A stretch of 64,000 bases of DNA, from assembly GCF_032854445.1 (NCBI RefSeq), contig NC_088307.1, positions 7,576,017 to 7,640,016 on the forward strand, given 5' to 3'. The stretch is from Liolophura sinensis. Taxonomy: Eukaryota; Mollusca; Polyplacophora; Chitonida; Chitonidae. Shown one piece after another: positions 24,225-35,935 of the stretch. A program made the position numbers and the translations under genes. The notes under the pieces were generated by a model. It saw only the letters and a list, made by a program, of their open reading frames with translations, did not search any database and was not told where the DNA came from. Within the stretch, counting starts at the first letter, position 1. Each line of letters opens with the position of its first letter.

Positions 24225-25074
24225 AGGTATTTTAGATTTGGCCTGTGATTGTCAGTGAGAGGAAATGATAGACATTACATGCATGATTCAGTGAACCCTT
24301 AATGTCAGTGTCGCACTGCGGTTCAGAATGGTCATATTTCGTCTGCACAAGGCTTTACACAGTCACGCATTAAAATATAAAGGGTTTGGCTTCAGTGTTG
24401 TAAACAATGACTGTAGAATTTTTTTATTACACAAGTCACATAAAAACTTCTTCAAATTATCGTGTTTATTGCAATACTGTTTACATCTCTGCTAACCGTC
24501 TATTGGAGTCTGTTCCCTCCATGATGCGCATACATTGTACTAAAGTAAAGCAAAAGAAGGTTACTCTCGTGGAAATGGACAAATGAGGCGGGAAGTGGGT
24601 ACGGGTTGGGGGATGGAGGTGAGAGGGGTTCAAAAAAGACTGCAGGACCGCCCTGAAATGGTTTGGTTGTTAAGCTCCAGGCCCCTGGATCATGAAGCAG
24701 TCTTTGACTTTAGTCAAAATTTTAAATCACGTTCAAATTGTTATTTCTAATGTAACAAGGTCAAAATATTGCTTGACATCGTAAATTTTTGGTATGTTAT
24801 TGCACAACAAATTTCAGCTAAAATAACTAAAAGGAACACAACAAATTTAATTTTGTCGTCAGTCCAAGATTGTTTTGTCATCCAGGGTTCAAAACTTTCC
24901 GACATCGTTAAAAACTGTTGGCTGCTTTACTTTACAGGACTTAGGTTCTTATTTCTAACACTCTTATAGCTGTTTTGGTGATTTGTATTAAACGGTGTTT
25001 TTGGAAATTTGTCTTGCCATTATTGGCCTAAAATGTTCATCATGGCTGGCGATTGGGCCATTGTACGGCTGTCA
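24225..25074. other. No gene; possible old MITE at 24683-24960
   Basis: From about 24683 the sequence reads GGCCCCTGGATCATGAAGCA then GTCAAAATTTTAAATCA, which resembles terminal parts of common invertebrate non-autonomous elements. I could not find a clear partner end. A short open frame here has no recognised product. Confidence 0.3.
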
Positions 25075-25079
25075 GTTAC

Positions 25080-25845
25080 GCTTCATCAAACTTGAGTTAT
25101 GTAATGTCTAAACGTTACAGCAACGGACTCGTCAGTCGAAAATCTGCATTCAAGCCCGAGTTATATCATTTCCAAACGTTACAGCGTCGGCCTTATCAGT
25201 CAAATACCTGCATTCAAGATCGAGTTATATGACGTCCAAACGTTACAGAGTCGGCCTTGTCAGCCGACGACCTGTATTCGTTAAACTTGAGTTATGTAAT
25301 ATCTAAACGTTACAGCGCCGGCCTTGTCAACCGAAGATCTGCATTCAAGCCCGAATTATATCGTGTCCAAACGTTACAACGTCGGCCTTATCAGTTAAAC
25401 ACCTGCACTCAAGACCGAATTATACCACGTCAAACCTTACAGCGCAGGCTTTGTCAACCGAAGATCTGCATTCAAGCCCGAGTTACGGTATATCACGTCT
25501 GAACGTTACAGCGCAGGCCTAGTCAGCTGATGGCCTGTATTCATTAAGCCCGAATTATATCTCGCCCAGACGTTACGGTATCGGCTTCGTTAGACGAACA
25601 TCAAACCCGAGTGAATGTCCAAATGTTACAGCGTTCACCTCGTTAACCGAAGACAATCATTCAACCCTGAATTATATCATGTCCAAACGATACAGCGTCC
25701 GCCTCATCAGCCTTCATTCATTAAGCCAGAGTTATATCATGTCCAGACGTTACAGCGTTGGCCTTGTCAGGCGAAGATCTGCATTCAAGCCCAAGTCATG
25801 TCCACGTTACGTTACAACGTCGGAATCCTCAGAAGAAAACTTCGT
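25080..25845. repeat. 64-bp minisatellite, about 12 copies
   Basis: Units with core AAACGTTACAGCGTCGGCCT, then GTCAGCCGAAGATCTGCATT and GAGTTATAT, spaced about 64 bp with some indels. Copies are quite diverged, suggesting an old array. Two open frames inside it simply read the repeat. Confidence 0.9.
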
Positions 25846-26219
25846 AAACGAATTGCTCTTCCAAACATATAAGCCAAATATATTGTATGAAGTATCGACT
25901 TTTTGAAGGAAGCCAAGAGTATGTCACGTGATATGAATGTTAATACGCGTGCTATTTGATATGATTGTCATATATGCCATCCCTAAGCGTGATCAAAGAA
26001 AAGATAACATGGGAGAACTGAATATACAGTTGTGGTTTCACACTTATCTAGCTTTTAGTTTCCTTCTAGCTTTTGTGTCTTTATCTGCTCCGGAAGCAAA
26101 ACGCCAATTAGACTGCAGATTGTTAGAATCAGGAAAATTGACCTATTCACGTTCACGTAGTCCACATAGAAAGGTACATCGTCAAGAACTGGCCACAGAT
26201 GTGACAACTTTGTCTTCAT

Positions 26220-26710
26220 TTTCTCTGACCAGCTTTACAGCTTGATTTGCTGCAAATGACATTGTTGGTGTTTGTCATATATTGTCGGTTTGTATATGTT
26301 CGAGAAACTGAACGGTAATATATAACCATCAAGGCGCCAACAGTGTAAAAAAAAGTTGCTCAATTTTGTCTGACAATTTCATCAGTTTTGTTTGCGTCTC
26401 CTGCCCTCTCGGGTGTCTGCGATATCGTCCGCCCGCATAGGTCGTAGTAGAAAAGCAAACAGAAAGGTACTTTATCAAGGAGCCAAATATGAGACAAGCT
26501 TTCTTTGTGATTTATTTGACAACCTTTACAGTTTGATTTTCTTTTCCTGCCCCCGTTGTTGTCTGGAATATCATCTGTCCGCATAGGTCGCAGTAAAACA
26601 GTAAATTAACATGGTGCGGTCACAACTGAAGAAACTTTGCTCTGCTTTCTCTGACAACCTTTACAGCTTGATTTGCCGCGGCTGCCGTCGTTATCATCAA
26701 GGTCATCTTC
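26220..26710. repeat. Diverged tandem repeat, about 145 bp x 4
   Basis: TCTGAC(AA)CTTTACAGCTTGATTT-like blocks recur near 26223, 26367, 26516 and 26651. Each is followed by a CTGCC..GTTGTTGTC-like segment, and two by CCGCATAGGTCG. The short open frames at 26392-26586 and 26611-26880 overlap this array and I do not read them as genes. Confidence 0.7.
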
Positions 26711-27149
26711 AGTCCCCAAAGGAAGCGCGCAAACGGAAAGTTACGGCATCGCGGGACAATAAACGCCAATTGATTTGTGACGTCTTACTTCACTTGGAGC
26801 CGGAGCCTTGGGACCGTGCTAGTTTATCGACCCTAGGAAACGATAAATCTACCACCGGCACCAGTTCAGGGAAAGGATAGTCTGGCATCTGAATCTTCAG
26901 TATTTCTGAGCAATGCGGTGAACAAAGGGCCTGTGGATTTAGAATCTTGGCTCGACGTCAGCACGGAAATCTCTGCGGTTTCTGTGTGTTGTATTATAGG
27001 ACGTATACTTTTCATTGTCATAAACTATAAGAAACGCAATGTTGATGTATAGTTTACTGGCACAGGTCAGAATGGACTCAGTGTACTGTGAATGGGTGTA
27101 ATGACTGGAGTATTCGGCATCGCATCCCTGTTAAACATCCCTCTGTCAG

Positions 27150-27965
27150 CAGGTTTTCAAGGTGGAGCCTTTTAGAAACCATTTAGAACTGTGTCAGCAG
27201 GTTTTATAGATGAAACCTTTTAGGAACCATTTAGAACTGTGTCGGTTGGTTTTAAAGGTGAAGCCTTTTTGGAACCACTTAGACATGTGTGAGAAGGTTT
27301 CACAGATAGAACCTTTTGGGAACCATTTAGAGCTGTCAGCAGGTTTCACAGATAGAACCTTTTGGGAACCATTTAGAGCTGTCAGCAGGTTTCACAGATA
27401 GAACCTTTTGGGAACCATTTAGAGCTGTCAGCAGGTTTTATAGATGAAGCCTTTTGGGAACCATTTAGAATTGTGTCAGCAAGTTTTATAAGTGGAGCTT
27501 TTTAGAAGCCATTTAGACCTGTGTCAGTATGTTTTATAGGTGTGGCCTTTCAGGAACAGTTTAAATCTGTGTCAGCATATTTTATAGGTGGAACCTTTTA
27601 TTTACCCTTTAGACCTTTGTCAGCAAAGTTTTATAGGCGGAGCCTTTTGGGAACCATTTATACTTCTGCCAGTCAGTTTTACAGGTGGAGCCTTTTTGGA
27701 AACCATTGTTCCCTACTAGTCAGTTTTACAGGTGAAGCCTTGGAGAAACCATTGGCCATCCTCCAGTCTGTTTTACAGGTGGGGCCTTGAAAAAACCATT
27801 GGCCATTCTCCAGTCAGTTTTACAGGTGGAGCATTGGAGAAACCATAGGCTATCCTCCAGTCTGTTTTACAGGTGGAGCATTGGAGAAACCATTTGGCCT
27901 CTGCCAGTCAGTTTTACAGGTGGAGCATTGGAGAAACCCTTGGTCCTCTGCCAGTCACTTTTATA
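27150..27965. repeat. 46-47-bp minisatellite, about 17 copies, two subfamilies
   Basis: Early units read GTCAGCAGGTTT(C/T)ACAG then CCTTTTGGGAACCATTTAGA. Late units read CAGTCAGTTTTACAGGTGGA then GCATTGGAGAAACCATTGG. The change from one to the other is gradual along the array. Three exact 46-bp repeats near 27330-27470 suggest a recent local expansion. Confidence 0.92.
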
Positions 27966-29522
27966 CCCTTGAGTGTTGTTTTTTAAGATCCATTTTGTAC
28001 ACTTTGAAACCATATAACTTGTGTAGCAAATTTATTTGTGAGGCATTGTAAATATTAAATGATAAACTACACTTGTGACCTAACTGCATTAATTCTGAGG
28101 TATACACTTAAATAAAGTTTTGAAAATTTAGCAAAACTTGGAAATACCACAGAATTTGAAGCCTTTGCATGATATTATCAGAGGACACCAGTAGGGCATA
28201 ATCTAAGAAAAGCTTGGAAATAACCTCAGACAACGGTGGATACACGGAATCTTAAAGAGAGTTGATGTAGCTTAGGATCGCAAGACGGCCCAGGATTTCA
28301 AAAACACAATCTTTGAGATATCAGTCAATGTATGACGTGATACACGTGAAATATGCATGGATCAGAAACACAACCAAAAATAAGCAGAAAAAAAGGAAAT
28401 GAAAAGATGAACTTTTTTTTCTCTTGTATCAGGAATGTTTATTGGTAACACACATATAAATAGAAAACACATGGGTTAATTTTCTGTGCTGTGATTGATA
28501 AGTGACTGAGATTAATAAGTTGTTGTTGTTGAGGTTATTCCATAATTGTTGGCATTTTCACGAAACTTGACATTAAACATGGAATGTTGACATAACAAAC
28601 AGAGGTTGTCATAGTAACGATAACTGATAACAATATCGGTAGTTGAAAATAATACTTGTAGACAGTATATGTAGTTAACTTTAATACCAGGAAATGCCAT
28701 AATCTGAGACATTGACATTAACACTAATTGTTGACATATAATCCAGGTATTGAGCTAAATATCTTGTCAACAATAATGGCTAAATAATACTTATAATTCA
28801 CAGTCCATATTCATAAAGTATCTAATAAATTTCTTTGTTACAGTTTAAGAAATTCTTAAATAGAAATGTCTTAAAGACTTAAGGCAAAGAATTCTTCAAA
28901 GAACAATGTAAAATTTAACTCCAATAACACTGATATGCATCGGCCTGTGTAAATTCTAAAATGGAATAAATTTCCATGTCAGAATTTGTCATAAATATGA
29001 GCCAAGGCATGTAAACTAACACTCCTGCATGCCAAGACAAAGCTAGATGTACAAACAGGTGCAGATACAGCTAGCAAATTGATTGGCTTATAATTTTGCA
29101 ATAATTTTAGGTCCAGAATTGTCTACTTCAGAGATGACAAATGAACCTAACGCTTTTCACAGATTTTAACAAGCAGAACAGGGATGAATATCTGTTCTCC
29201 ACTGTCATGCAACAAAAAACAAAAAAACGTGGGCACCCATTATAGATTATATGTGGATATATGTCATTTGGTTTATATGGATTTTAAAAACTTTTTAGTT
29301 TTAACACCCACTCGTTTCTCAACCTTTAAGAGGTGAGCCTCAAAGCTCGGGTGCAGATTTACTAACACTGTGTATCAAAGACAGGGTTTGTAAAGTTAAC
29401 ACCTGGATGGGTGATTAAAAGTGCCAATGGGACACAACTACTCACCTAAAACAAGCTAACCCAAGTGGCGTACTCCTTTGTTCTTTTCTGTAGTAGGTTA
29501 CTTTTTCTGAACTTTTGTGCTC
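27966..29522. other. No gene or repeat recognised
   Basis: AT-rich sequence. Near 28800-28930 a block with TTAAGAAATTCTTAAA and AAGAATTCTTCAAAG looks weakly palindromic and may be an old transposon end. Nothing firm. Confidence 0.35.
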
Positions 29523-29670
29523 ATGAAGCAAATTCGTAATTTACATGCAAGTGCAGCTGCGTCGCAGCAGCGCAGAATGGTGTGTTCTGACACAGCTTGG
29601 AAGCCACTTGCGATCCAGCCCATTCAATCCATTTCAGAGGATGTAGACAAGCCAAATGAGTCAGATCCTG
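29523..29670 (+). CDS. Candidate exon of an unidentified gene
   Basis: Coding-like, GC-richer stretch (ASAAASQQRRMVCSDTAW, then QPIQSISEDVDKPNESDP) ending at a GTAATT donor in phase 1. A pyrimidine-rich tract precedes CATGAAG, so a 3' splice site at 29525/29526 in phase 0 is possible. Alternatively translation starts at ATG 29523, in a poor context. The product is not recognised. Confidence 0.35.
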
Positions 29671-30059
29671 GTAATTGTTTTATACCCATATTACATGGCC
29701 AAAACTACCCAAATGTCAAAAACTGTCCAGCTGCAAATTTCAAAGCTCAGTTCAGCTCATATTGCTCACTTCATACAAATATGTATATTAAAGGAAAAAT
29801 TAAACATGTAAAAATTCTTGAATGTGTCCAGCTACATGTTTGCACCAAAAACCCTCTGAAACTTCCAACCTGATCCTTCAAATTGTATAATGTATATATG
29901 AAAGTTAAGTGAATACTCTTAAAATCTTACAGTATACATCTGTATATATTCCAGATATGCATTCAAAATATTTAATATTCATTGTTATAACAAAAGTTGC
30001 TAGAAATATCTTGTCAAATGTGAAAGGTTGTTCATAGCTTGAGGTGGTTTATCCAAGTT

Positions 30060-31005
30060 CTATGTCTTAGGGTTGTGACTAGGGATTCTATGTATTAGGG
30101 TTGTGACTAGGGATTCTATGTATTAGGGTTGTGACTAGGGATGATCTGTCAGGGTTGTGACTAGGGATGATCTGTCAGGGCTGTGACTAGGGATTATATG
30201 TTTTAGGGTTGTGACTAGGGATGATCTGTCAGGGTTGTGACTAGGGATGATCTGTCAGGGTTGTGACTAGGGATGCTGTATAAGGGTTGTGACTAGGGAT
30301 GATCTGTCAGGGTTGTGACTAGGGATGATCTGTCAGGGTTATGACTAAGGATGATCTGTCAGGGTTGTGACTAGGGATGCTGTATAAGGGTTGTGACTAG
30401 GGATGATCTGCCAGGGTTATGACTAGGGATGATCTGTCAGGGTTGTGACTAGGGATGATCTGTCAGGGTTATGACTAGGGATGATCTGTCAGGGTTGTTA
30501 CTAGGGATGATCTGTCAGGGTTATGACTAGGGATCATGTACTAGGGTTGTGACTAGGGGTGATCTGTCAGGGTTGTGACTAGGGATTGCATGTATTAAGG
30601 TTGTGACTAAGGATTGCATGTATCAGGGTTGTGACTAGGGATAATCTATCAGGTTTGTGACTAGGGATGATCTGTCAGGGTTGTGACTAGGGATTGCATG
30701 TATTAGGGCTGTGACAAGCGATGCTGTATTAGGGTTGTGAATGGGGATGATCTGTTAAGGTTGTGACTGTATTAGGGTTGTGACTAGGGATGATCTGTCA
30801 GGGTTGTGACTAGGGATTCTATGTATTAGGGTTGTGACTAGGGATGATCTGTCAGGGTTGTGACTAGGGATGATCTGTCAGGGTTGTGACTAGGGATTGC
30901 ATGTATTAGGCTTGTGACAAGCTATGCTGTATTAGGGTTGTGAATGGGGATGATCTGTTAAGGTTGTGACTGTATTAGGGTTGTGACTAGGGATGCTGAT
31001 GATTA
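30060..31005. repeat. 26-bp minisatellite, about 36 copies
   Basis: Unit GGTTGTGACTAGGGATGATC then TGTCAG, with variants containing GTATTAGGG. A block of about 110 bp (30690-30800) recurs at 30896-30995, a higher-order duplication. It would lie in the intron between candidate exons 29523-29670 and 31102-31224. Confidence 0.95.
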
Positions 31006-31101
31006 GGGCTTTACTGGGGGGTACTATCTATGGATTTAGGCTTTGACTTGGGTTCAAGCATCACACTGAGTCTATCATAACACTAAAGATTTGTTCTGGA
31101 G

Positions 31102-31224
31102 AAAGCTTGGCTGGTAAAAGTACTCTGCCTTGTGAGGTAGCCAAGATAACCAAATGTCAACCAATTGGAGCTAATCAGCCAAGTGTGTCAGTGCTGAGGG
31201 CACGTCAAAGGTCGAGCATTGCAG
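31102..31224 (+). CDS. Candidate exon of an unidentified gene
   Basis: 41 codons, phase 1 in and phase 1 out, encoding SLAGKSTLPCEVAKITKCQP and then SVSVLRARQRSSIA. Upstream TTTGTTCTGGAG is a usable 3' splice site; downstream GCAG|GTGATT is a fair donor. The phase matches both neighbours in the model. Confidence 0.35.
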
Positions 31225-31276
31225 GTGATTTGTGGGCAGTGACTGATTGTTTGATTGATTATACTGACCACACCAG

Positions 31277-31515
31277 TCCGGAAAACACGGCCTGACAACA
31301 GAGTCAGTGTTGACCTTGATCAGTCTGTGTTTGGCAGATCACCAGCTGAGCCACCCTCTAGTGATCATCTACAACCTATGAAACCCTTCTGGAAGGACCT
31401 GGAAGCTTTATGCCTTCACAATAGGCCAGAAAATTTAACTAAAAAAAAACTACCGTACATGTACAAGACACTGGCTGGGGAGAGTTCAAAAGTGAATCTC
31501 CATGGTAACGAGTGA
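31277..31515 (+). CDS. Candidate last exon of an unidentified gene
   Basis: After ACCACACCAG, the frame continues RKTRPDNRVSVDLDQSVFGR and ends KVNLHGNE then TGA. It is joined in phase to the exon ending at 31224 by an intron of only 52 nt. The product looks largely disordered and basic, and I do not recognise it. It may be the C-terminus of a small nuclear protein, but that is a guess. Confidence 0.35.
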
Positions 31516-32510
31516 AAACTAACAATAAATATCTAGCTTTCCTCATTCAAGAACCTATTAAGAGAGCATCCTAATGCTGTAAATGTTATAGGTTTTATAA
31601 GGAAAGGTCTAACGTTACATTTGTTCAATACTGTTGTATGTTATTTTGGTTTTTCTTGTTTGAAGATGTCTTTACCTGAAGTCTCACCCAGCATGAATGC
31701 ACAATGTATTTAAATGTTATTTAGTTGAACTACTAGAAAACAAAAACGAAACAACCATGAAGATAAAAAAGATGTAGAAGAAATAATGGGTGTAATATAC
31801 AGCTACATGATTACCATTGCGCTTGGAATTCAAATTCTAGTTTGCCTCTAAAAATACTCCTTTGTGTCGAAATTCGAGGTCATTTTGGGTACATGTATGT
31901 TATACAGTACCCTAATTCTTCTAAAATTTGGGACAGATATTAGTAGTGTTGAAAGCAGAATATTATTTCTTTTATAATATCAGCCTTTTGGAAAAGTAAA
32001 GATAAAGAGTATGTTGTTCACTAGATGGTCTGACCATGTGAGAAAAGAGAAACTCAATATTCCCGCTACAATTCCACATATATTGACTAAAATGAGCACA
32101 CCAGGTGTTCTAAAGTTTAGGAGAAATAGAGTACCCATGAACAGGATTAATATAAACAACCCAAAACTTCATATTTACATACTGATATTAAGCATGACAT
32201 ACGCCAGTGTATATAACTTTATGGCTAAAAGCTGAAAGTTTGTTTCCAAGGTTGTACTGCTGAATTGGCTTTTATGTCAGCGGCCTGGCTCATCATTCTT
32301 TGCTTGATCACTCACTGAAAAATATGCATCTATTCTCCACTACAGGTCAATTTGGGGAATTCCAGTGACATAAATCTTTAAAATTGCATCAACCAATGAA
32401 ACGAAGCTACACATCAGCTTTCCTAAGACAAATGTTTACCGAGACTGCGTCAGTTATGTCAGCTGGAAACCCACTGGCAGTATGTTTATCCACTTGCTGA
32501 CTGGTAGGAA
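31516..32510. other. No gene recognised
   Basis: AT-rich; the open frame at 32011-32235 has no domain or context. Confidence 0.4.
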
Positions 32511-32515
32511 TATCA

Positions 32516-32948
32516 TACCAATGTTATAATAGTCTGCTAACATAACAATGCTATAACAGTCTTCTAACATAACAATGCTATAATAGTCTGCTAACATAAC
32601 AATGTTATAATAGCCTTCTAACATAACAATGCTATAATAGTCTTCTAACAAAACAATGTTATAATAGCCTTCTAACATACCAATGCTATAATAGTCTTCT
32701 AACTTACCAATGCTATAATAGTCTTCTAACATAACAATGCTATAATAGTCTTCTAACATAACAATGCTATAATAGTCTTCTAACATAACAATGTTATAAT
32801 AGTCTTCTAACATAACAATGCTATAATAGTCTTCTAACATAACAATGTTATAATAGCCTTCTAACATACCAATGCTATAATAGTCTTCTAACATAACAAT
32901 GCTATAATAGTCTTCTAACATAACACTGTTATAATAGTCTTCTAACAT
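32516..32948. repeat. 27-bp minisatellite, 16 copies
   Basis: Unit AACATAACAATGCTATAATA then GTCTTCT. Twenty-seven is a multiple of three, so the minus strand is open through the array and reads a 9-residue repeat, MLEDYYSIV-like. The frame starts inside the array and runs only slightly beyond it, so I treat it as non-coding. Confidence 0.95.
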
Positions 32949-33231
32949 TTTGGACGAACTGGTTTATCGGCTGTTGTTGTTGTTTCTTTATTAATATCGT
33001 TGACAATTCATTTAGATGTCCACCACTCATGTGGTGTCAGTCAGTGTTCAATTCGATCACATGATGTAAACTGTCCAATCATATTTTGTGTATGGATTTT
33101 CCCTGTCTCTCAGGCATTTTGGCCATTTGGTTGGCTCTCTGATAACTAGGTCATGAAGCTGTTTTAACTGAGAAGGATGTATCAGTGCGTGATCGAGTAA
33201 AGAATGAAAAGATAGGTCACGATATTACGTG

Positions 33232-33506
33232 GAGGAGTGCATGTTAGTAAGTGATGTAGGAGTGCATGTTAGTAAGTGATGAAGGAGTGCATGTTAGTAA
33301 GTGATGAAGGAGTGCATGTTAGTAAGTGATGTAGGAGTGCATGTTAGTAAGTGATGTAGGAGTGCATGTTAGTAAGTGATGTAGGAGTGCATGTTAGTAA
33401 GTGATGAAGGAGTGCATGTTAGTAAGTGATGTAGGAGTGCATGTTAGTAAGTGATGTAGGAGTGCATGTTAGTAAGTGATGTAAGAGTGCATGTTAGTAA
33501 GTGATG
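33232..33506. repeat. 25-bp minisatellite, 11 copies
   Basis: Eleven units of GTGCATGTTAGTAAGTGATG then (T/A)AGGA, almost identical (only GTAGG/GAAGG/GTAAG changes). This points to very recent expansion. Confidence 0.97.
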
Positions 33507-34041
33507 AACTATCTAAATAATTAAGTTACAAACTGTTACAACACAAAAAAATTAATATCCAGAACCTCAATAAAATGGAAGTATCAATATCATATAATTA
33601 ACAATATCTCCTTCATATATAATAGCTATGTTCTTACGATGCGATTTGTTCGCCTAACGTGATGTAGATGGTAATCAAATAGCAATGTGTGAATAAGCAT
33701 TGAAAGCTACTAATCTGTTTCTTTTTTTTGATAGTTTGTGAAAGTTGTTGCCTGACATCGTACAGTATAAATGATTTTATTTATTTTACTTATACAGTGT
33801 AAATGAAGCTTAATACTAATGGGCATCATTAAAATTCCAAACTGACGACAGAGAAATCATCTGCCAATTGGTCATATTTTAACAGCTATCAATCAATGAG
33901 GGCCTGTTAGCCAATCACAGGGGGTCTTTCAAATGTGAACAATCAGTCAAGGAGGGCTTATTTTAGGCAATCAAAGAGGGTGTATCAAACGTGAACACAA
34001 GCACCTGGAGAATGTAAGAGTGTTAAACTGGAGTAACACAC

Positions 34042-34046
<5 letters not shown>

Positions 34047-34088
<42 letters not shown>

Positions 34089-34110
34089 TATTATTATTAT
34101 GTATTATTTT

Positions 34111-34144
<34 letters not shown>

Positions 34145-34154
34145 AAAATAATAC
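34047..34154. repeat. (TA)n microsatellites with a perfect 54-nt palindrome
   Basis: Two TA runs. The second is flanked by GTATTATTTTAGA (from 34101) and its exact reverse complement TCTAAAATAATAC (to 34154), so the whole stretch can form a cruciform. Such structures are also frequent assembly trouble spots. Confidence 0.95.
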
Positions 34155-34261
34155 GGGATTTATAAAAAATTTGCTCTGCTAAAACTTAACTGCACAAGCA
34201 TTTTCTTCCATATAATGTGTATGTATTGGGATTCTTGGCTTTCAATGTAATAATAGTCAAA

Positions 34262-34500
34262 AAAAAAAAAAAAAAAAAACAGTGGGAAAATAATGTAAGC
34301 TAGTTTTCATTTCTTTAGTAAATTTTCAGTATTTGTTTCTGCCAGTAAGTATGGAACCAAATAAATAAATAAATAAATAAATAAATAAACTGAAATAATG
34401 AATAAATAAATACAACAATAGCAAAGAAATGGCAAAATGTCACTCCAACAAATCAAACCTATACTCTTTGTTTTATAAAGAAATAAATTAAAAGAAGGAA
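34262..34500. repeat. Poly(A) and (AAAT)n runs
   Basis: A run of about 18 A residues at 34261-34279 and (AAAT)n at about 34362-34390, with looser A/T repeats after. Possibly the tails of old retroelements. Confidence 0.7.
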
Positions 34501-35746
34501 GAAATAAATAAGTAAGAAAGCGATCCCAGATTTACCTTCAGTAATAAACTCATCCTACAAACCATAAGACATTAACAAACTATTATTTGTAAACATGATG
34601 CTCCTTATGAAAGTAAAAATGCCTCCCCACACCCAGTCAATTAACAATTAATAATTTTTCAACATTCTTACAGTGAGAGACAGGACTGTTGTATAGTTGG
34701 GCATGATTCACCAGGCATCAACATCAATGTCACCAGCCACCTGCACCATAGAATGTCAAAGGCCTCCCTCTCACAAGACAATAGGGGAGTTTCCAGTTTG
34801 AACTCTTTTGTGATTAAAGGTAAAAACAGTACTGCTGTATTATGTGATTTGTAAAAAATGTCAGGCATCCTCTGTTGGCATTAATTTACGGATCACTTGC
34901 CTTTACTGTGTCAGAGAGACACAAATGACACCTCCTTCCTTCAACTTTAACTTCCCGAGTTCACAAATGTTCAGCTTCCCAGTTTTATCCATCTGTAATA
35001 AATGTTTTTTTTCCACACCCATCTTTTAGTATGTGATCAATATTAGTTGCCTAACATATTTAACACAATACAGTAGGACATTTTTTACCATTAGCGAAAA
35101 AACAGTTTGAACTTGAAATTTATTTTATTTCCTTATTTGATAGGTGTCTAATACCATTTGTTACCGTACTTTTACTGCGATGAGGTTTTAGTGTGTGCAG
35201 CACAATTACCTTATTTCTTTTATCCTTTTTGCATATTCTCAAGAAGAACATATTATTTTTCCATTTCATTAATATTTCTTAAAAATTTCTTCCTAGGCAG
35301 GGTCAGTCAAAAAGATCAAGTTTTCAATTGGAAAATATCAGAACAACATACAGCTTTGAATTCATGGAATTTTTCCCCCACTAATCTCTCTGCCGTTGGA
35401 AAAAAATCATGTGAAATTTTATGTGTTTAACAGTATCGCACATCACTACACATGACTTCACCTACTTCCCACCAATCTATGTTATAGTTCGTACTACAGT
35501 CATGTGACTAGTTTGTGATTTGTCTACAGTGAGATCAGTTTATAATGAAAGTAACTCACAGAAACCTAACTTCACATCATTTTTCACCAACTTATCACCA
35601 TTCCATGCAACAGTAATTCATATAACAAGGTGGGACATCTGGTCTGAGTCCCAGTCCCACGCGAGAAAAAATACTCTGTTAACCCCCACAAGAGGCCCAC
35701 ACTACACTAAAGCTTCTAACAGATTTCATCTTTGCAACTCAACTGT
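34501..35746 (-). other. Probable stomatin 3' UTR and downstream sequence
   Basis: Follows the stomatin stop on the minus strand. AATAAA on that strand occurs near 35119-35130 and 34996-35001, possible poly(A) signals about 600-750 nt past the stop. No other gene seen. Confidence 0.35.
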
Positions 35747-35935
35747 CTATGATCTGATGAAATGATGAAGGAGGTCAATGGGCAGGGGGAAGACAATAGT
35801 AGAGTTCTTCTCTGCAGATATCGAGTTGAGGGTCTGGAGATAGCGCAACTGTATGGCAGCCGGAGAATCGTTTAAAATGTCCGCAGCTTCTTTGAGTGCC
35901 CTTGATGACTTGTGTTCACCCTCTGCAGCAATCAC
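35747..35935 (-). CDS. Stomatin exon 8 (last coding exon)
   Basis: Encodes 62 residues from [18 protein letters not shown] through [20 protein letters not shown] to the stop TAG at 35749-35747. Acceptor CTATAG. This is the C-terminal helix and the hydrophobic segment used for oligomerisation and lipid-raft association in the family. Exon numbering assumes one upstream coding exon. Confidence 0.95.
   Translation of the reverse strand: MIAAEGEHKSSRALKEAADILNDSPAAIQLRYLQTLNSISAEKNSTIVFPLPIDLLHHFIRS

Noticed and set aside
30060..31005. CRISPR-like regular array
   Set aside because: Units are contiguous with no unique spacers, and the window is animal nuclear DNA.
30060..31005. Interstitial telomere repeat
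   Set aside because: TTAGGG appears only as part of a 26-bp unit; there is no run of TTAGGG hexamers.
32454..32948. 164-codon repeat protein on the minus strand
   Set aside because: Frame is a by-product of a 27-bp array; variation between units is not coding-like.
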